A stretch of DNA of 64,000 bases from NCBI GenBank assembly GCA_020723405.1, contig DYIY01000005.1, positions 186,001-250,000 of the forward strand, in the 5' to 3' direction. The stretch comes from Thiobacillus denitrificans (GTDB taxonomy: Bacteria > Pseudomonadota > Gammaproteobacteria > Burkholderiales > Thiobacillaceae). The position numbers and the translations under genes were made by a program. The notes below the pieces were generated by a model, which made no database searches, had not been told where the DNA came from, and saw nothing but the letters and a program-made list of their open reading frames with translations. Below, in pieces: positions 19,401 to 28,653 of this stretch (positions are counted from its first letter, which is position 1; every line of letters starts with the position of its first letter).

Positions 19401-19904
19401 ATGCCCCTGCTGAAAATCCTCCATTACCCCGACCCGCGCCTGCACAAGGTGGCCAAACCCATCCTTCACGTGGACGAGGAAATCCGCCGTCTGGCCGCCG
19501 ATATGGCGGAAACCATGTACGCCGCACCGGGCATCGGCCTGGCCGCCACCCAGGTGGACCGCCACGTGCGCCTCATCGTGGTGGACGTGAGCGAGGAGAA
19601 GAACCGGCTGATGACCCTCATCAATCCGCGCATCACCCACAAGGAAGGCGAAGCGGTGCGGGAGGAGGGCTGCCTGTCGGTTCCGGGCATCTACGACAAG
19701 GTGACCCGGGCCGAGCGCATCCGCCTGGAAGCCATGAATCTGGACGGCCAGATCTTCCAGATGGAGGCCGAAGGCCTGCTGGGCGTCTGCATCCAGCACG
19801 AGATCGACCACCTGGACGGCAAGGTGTTCGTGGAATACCTGTCCCGCCTCAAACAGAACCGCATCCGTTCCAAATTGCTCAAACAGGAACGGGAAGCGAT
19901 GTGA
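19401..19904 (+). CDS. def: Peptide deformylase
   Basis: A 167-residue peptide deformylase, which removes the formyl group from nascent N-terminal methionine at the ribosome. All three family motifs are present: GIGLAATQ (44-51), EGCLSVPG with metal ligand Cys91, and QHEIDHLDG with His133, Glu134 and His137. The start at [11 protein letters not shown] matches the family; a TTG or other in-frame codon upstream is unnecessary. It is followed by fmt, which adds the formyl group, with an unusual heptamer-repeat element filling the whole gap. Confidence 0.97.
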   Translation: MPLLKILHYPDPRLHKVAKPILHVDEEIRRLAADMAETMYAAPGIGLAATQVDRHVRLIVVDVSEEKNRLMTLINPRITHKEGEAVREEGCLSVPGIYDKVTRAERIRLEAMNLDGQIFQMEAEGLLGVCIQHEIDHLDGKVFVEYLSRLKQNRIRSKLLKQEREAM

Positions 19905-19908
19905 AGGC

Positions 19909-20012
19909 GGTGAGGGGTGAGGAGTAAGGAGTAAGGGGTACCCCCCCCGCCTCACCCCTCACCCCCCCCGCCTCACCCCTCACCCCTCACCCCTCACCCC
20001 TCACCCCTCACC
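19909..20012. repeat. Heptamer-repeat hairpin element (def/fmt gap)
   Basis: Starting four bases after the def stop codon there are four tandem 7-mers, GGTGAGG twice and AGTAAGG twice (19909-19936). After GGTACCCCCCCCG come eight copies of CCTCACC in two blocks (19950-19963 and 19971-20012). The left arm is the complement of the right arm, so the RNA can form a long hairpin with several registers. The right arm ends four bases before the fmt start codon. The architecture matches the elements at 61,433 and 62,256 although the heptamer differs. Confidence 0.92.
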
Positions 20013-20016
20013 ATCC

Positions 20017-20940
20017 ATGCGCCTCATCTTCGCCGGAACCCCCGACTTCGCCGCTGCGGCCCTCAAGGCCCTCAGTGCGGCGGGCCACGATATTCCCCTG
20101 GTGCTGACCCAGCCGGACCGGCCGGCGGGGCGGGGCATGAAGCTGAAGATGAGCCCGGTGAAGGCGGTGGCCCTGGCCCACGGCCTGACGGTGGCCCAGC
20201 CGGACAACCTGAAGACCGAGGAATCCCGGCTGGCCATCCGGGAAGCCCGGGCCCAGGTCATGGTGGTGGCGGCCTACGGGCTCATCCTGCCGCAAGCGGT
20301 GCTGGACATGCCGACCCTGGGCTGCGTCAACATCCACGCCTCCCTGCTGCCCCGCTGGCGGGGCGCGGCGCCCATCCACCGGGCCATCGAGGCGGGGGAC
20401 CCGGAAACCGGCATCACCCTCATGCAGATGGACAAGGGCCTGGACACCGGCGCCATGTTGCGCCGCGCCCCCCTGGCCATCGGCCCGGAAGACACCACCG
20501 GCAGCCTCCACGACAGGCTGGCGGACCTGGGGGCCCGGGAGATCGTGGCCCTGTTGCCGGATCTGGCGGCGGGCCGGGTGACCGCCACCCCCCAGGACGG
20601 GGCTCTGGCCACCTACGCGGCCAAGATCGGCAAGGACGATGCCCGCCTGGACTGGCACCGCCCCGCAACCGAACTGGAACGGAAGCTGCGGGCCTTCGAC
20701 CCGTTTCCCGGCGCCTTTTGCCTGCTGGACGGGGAACCCCTGAAGCTGTGGAAAGCAATGCCGGCGGCAGGCCAGGGCCAACCCGGCGAAATCCTGGCGG
20801 TGCACCGGGATGCCTTCATGGTGGCCTGCGGCGAGGGGGCTCTGCTCGTGAGCGAAGTACAGAAGGCCGGTGGCAAGCGGCTGCCGGTGGCCGCATTCCT
20901 GGCCGGCCACCCTCTGGAGCAGGGCGTCTTCCTTTCCTGA
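20017..20940 (+). CDS. fmt: Methionyl-tRNA formyltransferase
   Basis: A 307-residue enzyme that formylates initiator Met-tRNA using 10-formyltetrahydrofolate. The N-terminal catalytic domain begins [12 protein letters not shown] and contains the signature [16 protein letters not shown], with the catalytic Asn-His pair and [12 protein letters not shown] loop; [14 protein letters not shown] follows. The smaller C-terminal domain binds tRNA ([25 protein letters not shown]). The start codon is preceded directly by the heptamer repeat, with no recognisable Shine-Dalgarno sequence, so initiation may depend on coupling to def or on the fold of the repeat. htpX follows after 66 bases. Confidence 0.96.
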   Translation: MRLIFAGTPDFAAAALKALSAAGHDIPLVLTQPDRPAGRGMKLKMSPVKAVALAHGLTVAQPDNLKTEESRLAIREARAQVMVVAAYGLILPQAVLDMPTLGCVNIHASLLPRWRGAAPIHRAIEAGDPETGITLMQMDKGLDTGAMLRRAPLAIGPEDTTGSLHDRLADLGAREIVALLPDLAAGRVTATPQDGALATYAAKIGKDDARLDWHRPATELERKLRAFDPFPGAFCLLDGEPLKLWKAMPAAGQGQPGEILAVHRDAFMVACGEGALLVSEVQKAGGKRLPVAAFLAGHPLEQGVFLS

Positions 20941-21006
20941 AGCCAAACCGTTGAATTTTTTAGAGATCGCCTGATCTAAGGGGCAGTTGCCAACCGGAGT
21001 GACACC

Positions 21007-21852
21007 ATGGTCAACAACTGGCTGAAAACCACCCTGCTGATGGCCGCCATCCTGGCCCTGTTCGGCACCGTGGGCATGCTGCTGGGGGGCGCCACGGGCA
21101 TGCTGCTGGCCCTGCTGGCCGGCGGCGCCATGAACCTGTGGGCCTACTGGAACTCTGACAAGATGGTGCTGCGCATGTACAACGCCCGGGAAGTGGGGCC
21201 GGTGGATGCGCCCGAGTTCTACGGCATCGTGGCCGATCTGGCCCGCCGGGCGGAACTGCCCATGCCCCGGGTCTACCTGATCGACGAGGCCCAGCCCAAC
21301 GCCTTCGCCACCGGGCGGGATCCGGAACACGCGGCCGTGGCCGCCACCACCGGCATCCTGCGGCTACTGGACGGCCGGGAATTGCGCGGTGTCATGGCCC
21401 ACGAGCTGGCCCACGTGAAGCACCGGGACATTCTCACTTCCACCATTTCCGCCACCCTGGCCGGGGCCATCTCCACCCTGGCCCAGTTCGGCATGCTGTT
21501 CGGCGGCGACCGGGAACGGCCCAACCCCATCGTGCAGATCGCCGTGCTGGTGCTGGCGCCCCTGGCCGCCATGCTGATCCAGATGGCCATTTCCCGCACC
21601 CGGGAGTTCGGGGCGGACCGGGGCGGCGCGGCGATCTGCGGCGATCCCGAGGCCCTGGCCTCGGCCCTGCGCAAGATCGAGGCCTACGCCCGGGGCACCC
21701 CCCTGCACAATGCCGACCTGCATCCGGAAACGGCCCAGATGATGATCATCAACCCCCTGTCCGGCGGCGACCTGCGGGGCCTGTTCAGTACCCATCCCGC
21801 CACGGAACAGCGGGTGGCCCGGCTGCTGGAGCTGGCCCGGGGCCGCCGCTGA
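21007..21852 (+). CDS. htpX: Membrane zinc metalloprotease HtpX
   Basis: A 281-residue inner-membrane M48 protease that helps degrade misfolded membrane proteins. Two hydrophobic segments open the protein (about 8-45), HELAH with the zinc-binding histidines is at 132-136, and two further hydrophobic segments follow (about 143-165 and 175-195). The third ligand glutamate is in [19 protein letters not shown]. The C-terminal [22 protein letters not shown] is characteristic. GGAG precedes ATG. It lies downstream of fmt and converges on a lipoprotein gene, with six bases between them. Confidence 0.96.
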   Translation: MVNNWLKTTLLMAAILALFGTVGMLLGGATGMLLALLAGGAMNLWAYWNSDKMVLRMYNAREVGPVDAPEFYGIVADLARRAELPMPRVYLIDEAQPNAFATGRDPEHAAVAATTGILRLLDGRELRGVMAHELAHVKHRDILTSTISATLAGAISTLAQFGMLFGGDRERPNPIVQIAVLVLAPLAAMLIQMAISRTREFGADRGGAAICGDPEALASALRKIEAYARGTPLHNADLHPETAQMMIINPLSGGDLRGLFSTHPATEQRVARLLELARGRR

Positions 21853-21858
21853 GACGGG

Positions 21859-22905
21859 TCAGGGCGCGGCCACGGCGGCCTTCACCTCCGCCAGGTTGCG
21901 CTGCTTTTCCGGGGTGTCCAGGTAGGCGGCTTCGGCCAGGGCGAAATCCGGGTCGAAGTTGAGGGCGGCCAGGAAGGCCTGGCGGGCGGCCGGAAAATTC
22001 TCTTCCTCCAGCAGGCGCAGTCCTTCGGTGAAGCGGGCATAGGCGTCCCAGTTCTTCGTATGGATCTTGTCCACCGCCGGCGGGATGTCCTTCACCCCCA
22101 GGCTGTCCAGGATGCCCCGGACGATCTTCTTCTGCAGTTCGAAGTAGTTGTACTGGTAGCCGCTGGCTTCCTGGGTGCCCACCACCGTGCCCCGATCCAC
22201 GTCGGAAACGGCGGTGCTGATGGTGTAGCGGCCGGTGTAGTAATTGCTCTGGTAGGGGTCATAACGGGTGTCCTCGTTGAACACCAGGCCGGCCACCAGG
22301 CTGCCCGCACCCAGCATGCGCCCGGCCCGGGCGGCACTGGCCGGATCCACCAGGCCCGATTCGGCCAGTTTCATCTCGCGCAGCAGGAAGTCCATCCTGC
22401 TGCGTTCCAGGATGGTCAGGGACGGCACCTGGGCCAGGTCCGTGGCCACCATGGCCTGGATGGCCCGGTTGAAGGGCCGGCTGGCGTTGCCGCCGGTGGC
22501 GTCCTTGCTGCGGAAGGGCAGCAGGGCCACGTGCAGCCGATCCGTCTTGAGCAGGCCCGCCGCCTGTTCCTGGGCCACCGCCTGCCGGGCGAATCGTTTG
22601 GCCGCTTCCCGTTCCAGCAGGGTCAGGTAGCCGCGCACGTCCCGGGCCCGGGGCAACTCGGCGGGGGCCTGGGCGGCATACTGACGCCAGGATGCCATGG
22701 CGCCGTCCAGGTCGTCCCGGGCCAGGGCTTCCGCACCTTCCCGGAACAGTGTGTCCAGCCGGACCGCCAGTTCCGGGGCCAGGGCGGGAGCCGCCGCCGG
22801 CGCCAGGCCCAGCCGGGCATTGACCTGGGCCATGCGCGCCGAGGTGCAGCCGCCCAGTACCAGTCCAACCGCCAGCAGGGCCAGGCCCAAGGTGGTTCCG
22901 CCCAT
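21859..22905 (-). CDS. CsgG-like/TPR lipoprotein of unknown function
   Basis: A 348-residue lipoprotein. The N-terminus is a lipoprotein signal with lipobox LVLGGC (Cys about residue 18). The middle part (LHVALLPFRSKDATGG, FNRAIQAMVATDLAQVPSLTILERSRMDFLLREM) resembles the CsgG/curli-type or GNA1162-type fold, in which oligomeric lipoproteins meet the outer membrane. The segment LVAGLVFNEDTRYDP and the variable strands after it fit that. The end (NWDAYARFTEGLRLLEEENFPAARQAFLAALNFDPDF) is TPR-like. I chose ATG at 22905, preceded by AGGAG, over upstream in-frame codons. No curli genes are near, so its substrate or partner is unknown. Confidence 0.78.
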   Translation of the reverse strand: MGGTTLGLALLAVGLVLGGCTSARMAQVNARLGLAPAAAPALAPELAVRLDTLFREGAEALARDDLDGAMASWRQYAAQAPAELPRARDVRGYLTLLEREAAKRFARQAVAQEQAAGLLKTDRLHVALLPFRSKDATGGNASRPFNRAIQAMVATDLAQVPSLTILERSRMDFLLREMKLAESGLVDPASAARAGRMLGAGSLVAGLVFNEDTRYDPYQSNYYTGRYTISTAVSDVDRGTVVGTQEASGYQYNYFELQKKIVRGILDSLGVKDIPPAVDKIHTKNWDAYARFTEGLRLLEEENFPAARQAFLAALNFDPDFALAEAAYLDTPEKQRNLAEVKAAVAAP

Positions 22906-23156
22906 GGTTCTGCTCCTCTCGTGTTGTGCTATGGATCCTCTCCGCCCCAGGAAGGGGGAGACCGGGAAATCTTCTGCCCAGGCCGGCGCCTTGGCAAGGC
23001 TTCCGGGTCCAGGGTCCGTCCCCGCTTCGGACAACGGGGGTATCCCGGGACGGGGAGCCGGGCCGGTCCGAACGGCTCAAGCCGCCGGGCCGTGCCATGC
23101 GTAAAGCTGTCATGGGTGCCTGCCAGCATGGATATTTTCCAGCCCAAGGAGTTCCC

Positions 23157-25094
23157 ATGCCCGCCCTGCTCAAGCCCCTCGTCCTGGCCACCCTGCTGGC
23201 CCTCGTCCATCAAGCCCAGGCCATCGAGTGCGCCGGCAACGTCATGCTCGGCAGCATGGACAGCGGCGTGGCCGACCGGGATGCCGGGTCCGTCTGCATC
23301 AACGATCTGATCCTGGACGACGACAACTTGTGGGGCAGCCACGAGCGCTTCGTCAAGCACGTGCAGGCCGTGGCCAACGATCTGGGCGGCAAGGGAGTGA
23401 TCAGCGGCGAGGAGCGCCGGGCCCTGTCCGCCGCCGCCGTAGCCTCCGAGGTGGGCAAGCTGCTGACGGTGAAGGTCATCGCCTTCAACGATTTCCACGG
23501 CAACATCGACGGTACCAGTCTGACCTGGTCCGGCACCCCGGCCGGCGGCGTGGACTGGCTGGCCGGGCATGTGGCCAAGCTGAAGGAGGCCAATCCCAAC
23601 AGCGTGGTGGTTTCCGCCGGCGATCTGATCGGTGCCACGCCCCTGGTCTCCGCCCTGTTCCACGACGAGCCCACCATCGAGGCCATGAACCGCCTGGGCC
23701 TGGACTTCAACGCCGTGGGCAACCACGAGTTCGATGAGGGTAAGGATGAATTGCTGCGCATGCAGGACGGCGGCTGCCACCCCAGCGACGCCAATTCCTG
23801 CAAGGGCAACGAGGTGGGCACCCCCTATCCCTTCGAGGGTGCGAAGTTCCGCTTCCTGGCCGCCAACGTCATCGAAACCGCCACCGGCAAGCCCCTGTTC
23901 GCCGCCTACCGCATCCGCGACTTCAAGGGCCACAAGGTGGCCTTCATCGGCATGACCCTGGAGAACACCCCGTCCATCGTCACCCCCTCCGGCGTGGCCG
24001 GCCTGGAATTCAAGGACGAGGCCGACACCGTCAACGCCCTGATCCCCACCCTCAAGGCCCAGGGGGTGGAGGCCATCGTGGTGCTGGTCCACGAGGGCGG
24101 CTACAAGAGCGGCGGGATCAGCGAGTGCACCGGTGTGTCCGGCCCCATCGTGGACATCGTCAACCGCTTCGACGATGAGATCGACCTGGTGATCACCGGC
24201 CACACCCACCAGGCCTACGTGTGCAGTCTGGCCAACGCCGCCGGCCGCCTGGTGCCCGTCACCAGCGGCGGCTCCAACGGCCGCCTGCTCACCGACATCG
24301 ACCTGACCCTCGACACGGCCAGCCACGAGGTGGCCGGCGTCACCGCGACCAACTTCATCGCCGACCACAGCAGCGTCAGCGCCGAAGCCAGCCTCACCAC
24401 CCTGGTGGCCAACTACCAGACCCTGGCCGCGCCGGTGGCCGGCCGGGTCATCGGCGCCATCACCGCCGACCTGCCCAGCAGCCCGGCCAACGCGGCCGGC
24501 GAACTGGTGCTCGGTGACTTCATCGCCGACGCCCAGTTCAACGCCACCCGGGGCGCCGGTTTCGGCGAGGCCGTGGTGGCCTTCATGAACCCGGGCGGCA
24601 TCCGTTCCCCCGGCTTCCTCTACGCCCAGAGCGGCAGCGAGGGCGACGGCAACGTCACCTATGGCGAAGCCTTCACCGTACAGCCCTTCGGCAACTCCCT
24701 GGTGACCCTGACCCTGAGCGGCGCCCAGATCGAGACCCTGCTGGAGCAGCAGTTCGTGGGCTGTCCCAACGGCCAGACCTTCAACCGCATCCTGCAGGTC
24801 TCCGACGGCTTCAGCTACACCTGGGACAACGCCGGCCCGGCCTGCGACAAGGTGGATCCCGCCAGCATCCTGCTGAACGGCGCCCCCATCGATCCGGCGG
24901 CCAGCTACCGGGTGACGGTGAACAGCTTCCTGGCCGACGGCGGCGACCTGTTCACGGTGCTGAAGGAAGGCACCGATCGGCTGGGCGGCGCCCAGGACAT
25001 CGATGCCCTGGAAGCCTGGTTCGCCACCTTCGCCACCCCGGTGGATCCGGCCGGCTACGCCAACGCACTGAGCCGCATCCTGCGCCGCAACTGA
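23157..25094 (+). CDS. Secreted 5'-nucleotidase / bifunctional UshA-like hydrolase
   Basis: A 645-residue exported enzyme of the UshA/5'-nucleotidase family. After the signal peptide (LATLLALVHQAQA) comes an unusual insert of about 80 residues with three cysteines. The calcineurin-like domain follows with the motifs FNDFHGNI, SAGDLIGATP, GNHEFDEG and ITGHTHQAY, which bind two metals. The C-terminal nucleotide-binding domain has MNPGGIRS, FGNSLVTLTLSGAQ and SFLADGGDLF. It hydrolyses nucleotides in the periplasm or outside the cell to salvage phosphate and nucleosides. AAGGAG lies six bases before ATG. A lone Pho-box word, CTGTCAT, is at 23107-23113, but its neighbours do not repeat at 11 bases. 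Confidence 0.92.
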   Translation: MPALLKPLVLATLLALVHQAQAIECAGNVMLGSMDSGVADRDAGSVCINDLILDDDNLWGSHERFVKHVQAVANDLGGKGVISGEERRALSAAAVASEVGKLLTVKVIAFNDFHGNIDGTSLTWSGTPAGGVDWLAGHVAKLKEANPNSVVVSAGDLIGATPLVSALFHDEPTIEAMNRLGLDFNAVGNHEFDEGKDELLRMQDGGCHPSDANSCKGNEVGTPYPFEGAKFRFLAANVIETATGKPLFAAYRIRDFKGHKVAFIGMTLENTPSIVTPSGVAGLEFKDEADTVNALIPTLKAQGVEAIVVLVHEGGYKSGGISECTGVSGPIVDIVNRFDDEIDLVITGHTHQAYVCSLANAAGRLVPVTSGGSNGRLLTDIDLTLDTASHEVAGVTATNFIADHSSVSAEASLTTLVANYQTLAAPVAGRVIGAITADLPSSPANAAGELVLGDFIADAQFNATRGAGFGEAVVAFMNPGGIRSPGFLYAQSGSEGDGNVTYGEAFTVQPFGNSLVTLTLSGAQIETLLEQQFVGCPNGQTFNRILQVSDGFSYTWDNAGPACDKVDPASILLNGAPIDPAASYRVTVNSFLADGGDLFTVLKEGTDRLGGAQDIDALEAWFATFATPVDPAGYANALSRILRRN

Positions 25095-25103
25095 GGCCGC
25101 CCC

Positions 25104-25130
25104 CACCGCCGGCCATGGCGGCCGGCGGTG
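25104..25130 (+). terminator. Strong GC hairpin after the 5'-nucleotidase gene
   Basis: CACCGCCGGCC (25104-25114) and GGCCGGCGGTG (25120-25130) form a perfect 11-base stem with a five-base loop, ten bases after the stop codon. No T-run follows, so it is either an RNA 3'-end stabiliser or a Rho-assisted stop. Confidence 0.55.
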
Positions 25131-25140
25131 CCCGGCGAAA

Positions 25141-25229
25141 CATTTCCTTGCAACCGGAAATGGTTCGGAAATACCAGCCTCACCCCGACTCCCCAGACTG
25201 GACTCACCCCGCCGCAATCCGTGGCGGGG
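25141..25229 (+). promoter_or_regulatory. Structured leader before the small secreted protein
   Basis: Two perfect 7-base hairpins lie in the 123 bases before the next gene: CATTTCC/GGAAATG (25141-25147 and 25156-25162) and CCCCGCC/GGCGGGG (25207-25213 and 25223-25229). The second ends 18 bases before AAGGAG... ATG region of that gene. I do not recognise a known riboswitch class; a regulatory leader or simple processing signals are both possible. Confidence 0.35.
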
Positions 25230-25253
25230 AGCCAACCTTCAAGGAGTCCTGCC

Positions 25254-25745
25254 ATGACAACCCGCTTATCCAAGCCCCGGACGGGCCTGGGGGCCCTCGC
25301 CCTCGTCGTTCTGTCCTTGTCCTTCGCCCAAGCCCAGGCCGCCCAGCCCGATGGCAACGCCTGCCCCCTGAGCCCGCCGGGCGCCATGCCCCAAAGTGGC
25401 ACCCCAGGCACCAATCCGGACATCACTTTAGGCAGTAGCCCCCAGGTCCGGGCGAATCTTGAAGCCGTCCGCCAGGCCCTGGCGGCGGGTCGCATCACCC
25501 CCTACCAGGCCGGCTGGCTGGCCCGCCAGCAGTGGGAACTGGCCCGTTTCCAAGCAGGTTTCCGGGACGCGGGTGCCGCCGCCACACCCAGCGGGTCCGG
25601 GGCCTGTCCGGTGAACGGCGAACTGGGGTCCGCCCTGGGCGGCATGGCCCGGGACGGGCTGCGCAACGCCGGCAACCTGATGCGGCAATTGATGCGGGAA
25701 ACCGAGCAGTTGCTGGCCGACAAGCCCGTGGAGCATGACCTCTGA
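25254..25745 (+). CDS. Small secreted protein of unknown function
   Basis: A 163-residue protein with a clear Sec signal peptide (GLGALALVVLSLSFAQAQA, cleavage near AQA-AQP). The mature part begins with a Pro/Gly-rich linker (CPLSPPGAMPQSGTPGTNPD), followed by helices (VRANLEAVRQALAAGRITPYQAGWLARQQWELARF) and a second helical segment near the end. Two cysteines (NACPLS and GACPVNG) could form a disulfide. AAGGAG precedes the ATG. I recognise no family. Its neighbours are the secreted 5'-nucleotidase before it and the Cache-CheW protein after it, and a strong hairpin follows the stop codon, so it is probably expressed alone. Confidence 0.75.
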   Translation: MTTRLSKPRTGLGALALVVLSLSFAQAQAAQPDGNACPLSPPGAMPQSGTPGTNPDITLGSSPQVRANLEAVRQALAAGRITPYQAGWLARQQWELARFQAGFRDAGAAATPSGSGACPVNGELGSALGGMARDGLRNAGNLMRQLMRETEQLLADKPVEHDL

Positions 25746-25754
25746 CCCTGCCAA

Positions 25755-25781
25755 GCCCGCGCACGCAGTTGGTGCGCGGGC
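25755..25781 (+). terminator. GC-rich terminator-like hairpin
   Basis: GCCCGCGCAC (25755-25764) pairs perfectly with GTGCGCGGGC (25772-25781) around a seven-base loop, ten bases after the small secreted gene. A T-run is missing directly after it (TTTT comes 15 bases later), so an intrinsic terminator is plausible but not certain. Confidence 0.55.
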
Positions 25782-25922
25782 GCCCGTCACGCCCCATTTT
25801 CTGGCGCCCATCCCCCCAAGACCGGGTGCCGGAACCCCTAGTGTGCCCCGAAATCGCATATCCCCACATCCGGTGCGGTTCTTGCTTCACGAGCCCAATC
25901 TCCTCACACCGGAACCCCCACC

Positions 25923-28526
25923 ATGGCGCATTACAAAGGCGTGGAACTGGAAGACAGCCTGCCGGAACTGATCCCCCACATGGACAGCGTGGAAGGCTAC
26001 CGGGAAACCCTGCAAACCCTCCAGGGCGTCTGGGACAACCTGACCTTGCTGGGCCAGCTTTCCGGCACCGGCACCGACATGAGCGGCACCCGCCAGGCCT
26101 TCCAGCAACTGACCAGCGACCTGCTCAACAGCCTGGGCCGGGAAACCCTGCGCAAGACCGTGCAGGAAATGGGTGCCAAGGCCCAGGTGGCGGTGGACAT
26201 CATGATCCGCAACCTGTTCGAGCGCACCGCCGACATCGGCTTCCTGGCCACCGATGACGACCTGCGCCGCTTTCTCCTGGAAGACGGCGGCGCCGGTTCC
26301 ACCGCCCGGGACCGGCTGGAGGACCGTTTCCGGGAATACGTGCGCAAGTATTCCGTCTATGCCGACATCCTCCTGCTCACCCCGGACGGCCGGGTCCAGG
26401 CGCAACTGGACCGGGAGCACCCGGTGCGGGAATCCCGGGACCCCTTGCTGGCCGAGGCCCTCACCACCCGGGCCGCCTATGTGGAGACCTTCCGGGCCAG
26501 TGACCTGCGCCCCGGCGAGAACCCGGCCCTGATCTACGCCTACCGGGTGGAATCGACGGAGGGCCGGGCCCTGGGGGTGCTCTGCCTGTGTTTCCGCTTC
26601 CACAACGAAACCGAGGGCATCTTCGCCAATCTGCGGGGTCCCGGGGACTGGTCGGTGATCACCCTGCTGGACGGGGCCGGCCGGGTCATCGCCAGCAGCG
26701 ATCCCTGGCAGGTGCCCGTGGGGGCACCGGCGGAGCAGGTGCTGGATACGGAGTGGCGGGTGGTGCGCTTCGCCGGCCGGGAATATTTGGCCACCACCCG
26801 GCCCACCCGGGGCTACCAGGGCTACCCGGGTCCCGGCTGGTCGGGCCACGTGATGCTGCCCCTGGAGCACGCCTTCGAGCGCAACGGCCGGGGGGTGCTG
26901 GACCAGGTGGAGCCCGCCGTATTGGCCTCGGTCATGGCCAACCCGGACTTGTTCGACGAGCAACTGCGCACCATCCCCATCCAGGCCGAGCGCATCCAGC
27001 GGGAACTCAACCGCTCGGTGTGGAACGGCAACGTACGCCACAACCAGGATGGCAAATCCCTCAACCCGGCCTTCTCCAAGGTGCTGCTCTGGGAGATCAG
27101 CAACACGGGCATGAAGACCCGGGAGGTGTTCGAACGCTCCATCGACAACCTCCATGAGACCGTGGTTTCGGCCATCCTGCAGAACAGCCGCTTCCTGGCT
27201 TCCCTGGCCATGGACATCATGGACCGCAACCTCTACGAGCGGGCCAACGACTGCCGCTGGTGGGCCCTGACCACGGCCTTCCGGGAAGGCCTGAACGGGC
27301 CCGTGGACGAGGCCGGCACCCGGGCCATGGGCGACATCCTGGCCTACATCAACGACCTCTACACGGTTTACGACAACCTGTTGCTGTTCGACCGCCAGGG
27401 CCAGGTGCTGGCAGTGTCCCGCCCGGAGTACGGCAACCTGCGCGGCACGTTCCTGGCCGAGGACTGGGTGAAGCAGACCCTGGGCCTGCGCGACGCCCAG
27501 AGCTACGCCGTTTCCCCCTTCCAGGCCACGCCCCTGTACCGCAACCGGCCCACCTACATCTACGCCGCCGCTCTCCGGGCTCCCGGCGATGGCGGTGCCG
27601 TGGTGGGCGGCATCGGCATCGTCTTCGATGGCGCCCCCCAGTTCACCGCCATGCTCAAGGATGCCCTGCCCGGCGACCAGCCGGGCAGCTTCGCCGTTTT
27701 TGCCCAGAAGGACCGGCGCATCGTGGCGGCCAGCCGGGATGACTTGCGCCCGGGAGACCTGCTGGACCTGCCCGCCGCTTATTTCCAGGACCCGTCGGGC
27801 CACGCCGGCATCATCGTCCACCAGGGCCAGCACTATGCCCTGGGCGCCTGTCCGTCCAAAGGCTACCGGGAATACAAGGGCGCGGAGGATGCCTACCGCA
27901 ACGACGTGGTGGCCCTGGTCTTCCTGCCCCTGGGAGAGGCGGCCGCCCAGGGCCAGTCCCCGGCAGCCCAGCCACCGGCCAGGCTCAACCTGGTGCCGGT
28001 GCGCCACAACGACGGGGAAACCGTGGAGATCGCCACCTTCCATGTGGGGGGCCAGTGGTTCGGCGTGCGCTCGGCCAGCGTCCTGGAATCCATCGAGGCC
28101 CGGGGCCTGACCAGTGTGCCGGGCATTGCCCGCAACCTGTTCGGTTACGTCATGTTCCAGCAAAGCGTCATGGCGGTGATCAATCTGTCGGTGCTGCTGG
28201 GAGTGGATTCCCCCCTCACCCCCGAGGTCCTGGAAGGCAAGCAGATCGTGGTGCTGCGCGGCGAAGGGGATACGGACCCGATGGGCCTGCTGGTGGACCA
28301 CCTGGGGGAGATTCCGGAAGTGCCCGCCGAACGCATCGAGAAAATCTCCGGCATGCTGGGGGGCGACAACCAGTTGGCCGACTGCATGGTCAAGCAGGCT
28401 CCGGGGGAACCCACCTCGGCCATGCTGGTCCTGCTGTCCGCCGAACGGATCCGCCAGCGCATCGAGAAAGCCGGCGCCCTGTCCGACCTGGCATTGACCA
28501 TCCCGGCGGACACGGCATCCACCTGA
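25923..28526 (+). CDS. Soluble double-Cache-like protein with C-terminal CheW domain
   Basis: An 867-residue multidomain protein with no signal peptide or membrane segment. A helical N-terminus (1-90) precedes two repeated sensor-like units (about 92-315 and 430-670), each introduced by a helix with a shared motif: DIMIRNLFERTADIG at 93-106 and DIMDRNLYERANDCRW at 431-446. Each has PAS/Cache-type strands (YADILLLTPDGRVQA; YDNLLLFDRQGQVLA). A long helical linker joins them. Residues about 690-850 form a CheW domain (ATFHVGGQWFGVRSASVLESIE, GYVMFQQSVMAVINLSVLLG), the adaptor that bridges receptors and CheA. It would report a cytoplasmic ligand to a chemotaxis-like array. The flagellar operon lies 2 kb downstream. 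GGA is the only ribosome-binding hint. Confidence 0.8.
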   Translation: MAHYKGVELEDSLPELIPHMDSVEGYRETLQTLQGVWDNLTLLGQLSGTGTDMSGTRQAFQQLTSDLLNSLGRETLRKTVQEMGAKAQVAVDIMIRNLFERTADIGFLATDDDLRRFLLEDGGAGSTARDRLEDRFREYVRKYSVYADILLLTPDGRVQAQLDREHPVRESRDPLLAEALTTRAAYVETFRASDLRPGENPALIYAYRVESTEGRALGVLCLCFRFHNETEGIFANLRGPGDWSVITLLDGAGRVIASSDPWQVPVGAPAEQVLDTEWRVVRFAGREYLATTRPTRGYQGYPGPGWSGHVMLPLEHAFERNGRGVLDQVEPAVLASVMANPDLFDEQLRTIPIQAERIQRELNRSVWNGNVRHNQDGKSLNPAFSKVLLWEISNTGMKTREVFERSIDNLHETVVSAILQNSRFLASLAMDIMDRNLYERANDCRWWALTTAFREGLNGPVDEAGTRAMGDILAYINDLYTVYDNLLLFDRQGQVLAVSRPEYGNLRGTFLAEDWVKQTLGLRDAQSYAVSPFQATPLYRNRPTYIYAAALRAPGDGGAVVGGIGIVFDGAPQFTAMLKDALPGDQPGSFAVFAQKDRRIVAASRDDLRPGDLLDLPAAYFQDPSGHAGIIVHQGQHYALGACPSKGYREYKGAEDAYRNDVVALVFLPLGEAAAQGQSPAAQPPARLNLVPVRHNDGETVEIATFHVGGQWFGVRSASVLESIEARGLTSVPGIARNLFGYVMFQQSVMAVINLSVLLGVDSPLTPEVLEGKQIVVLRGEGDTDPMGLLVDHLGEIPEVPAERIEKISGMLGGDNQLADCMVKQAPGEPTSAMLVLLSAERIRQRIEKAGALSDLALTIPADTAST

Positions 28527-28653
28527 GCCCCGGGCCCCGCCCGGCGGCGGGGTAAATTTCCCTTATCGCCCAATAAAAAAACCCTAGCCCACCCCGGGGC
28601 CGGGGCCTGTAAAGTTCGCAAGTTTCTGAATTCCCTCAATCCCGGAGATTTCC

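Noticed and set aside
19909-20012. Heptamer arrays considered as CRISPR
   Set aside because: Units are 7 bases without spacers and there are no cas genes; the arms are complementary, which fits a hairpin element.
23107-23124. Pho box ahead of the 5'-nucleotidase
   Set aside because: CTGTCAT is a perfect word, but neither 11-base neighbour resembles a half-site, so it is kept only as a remark.
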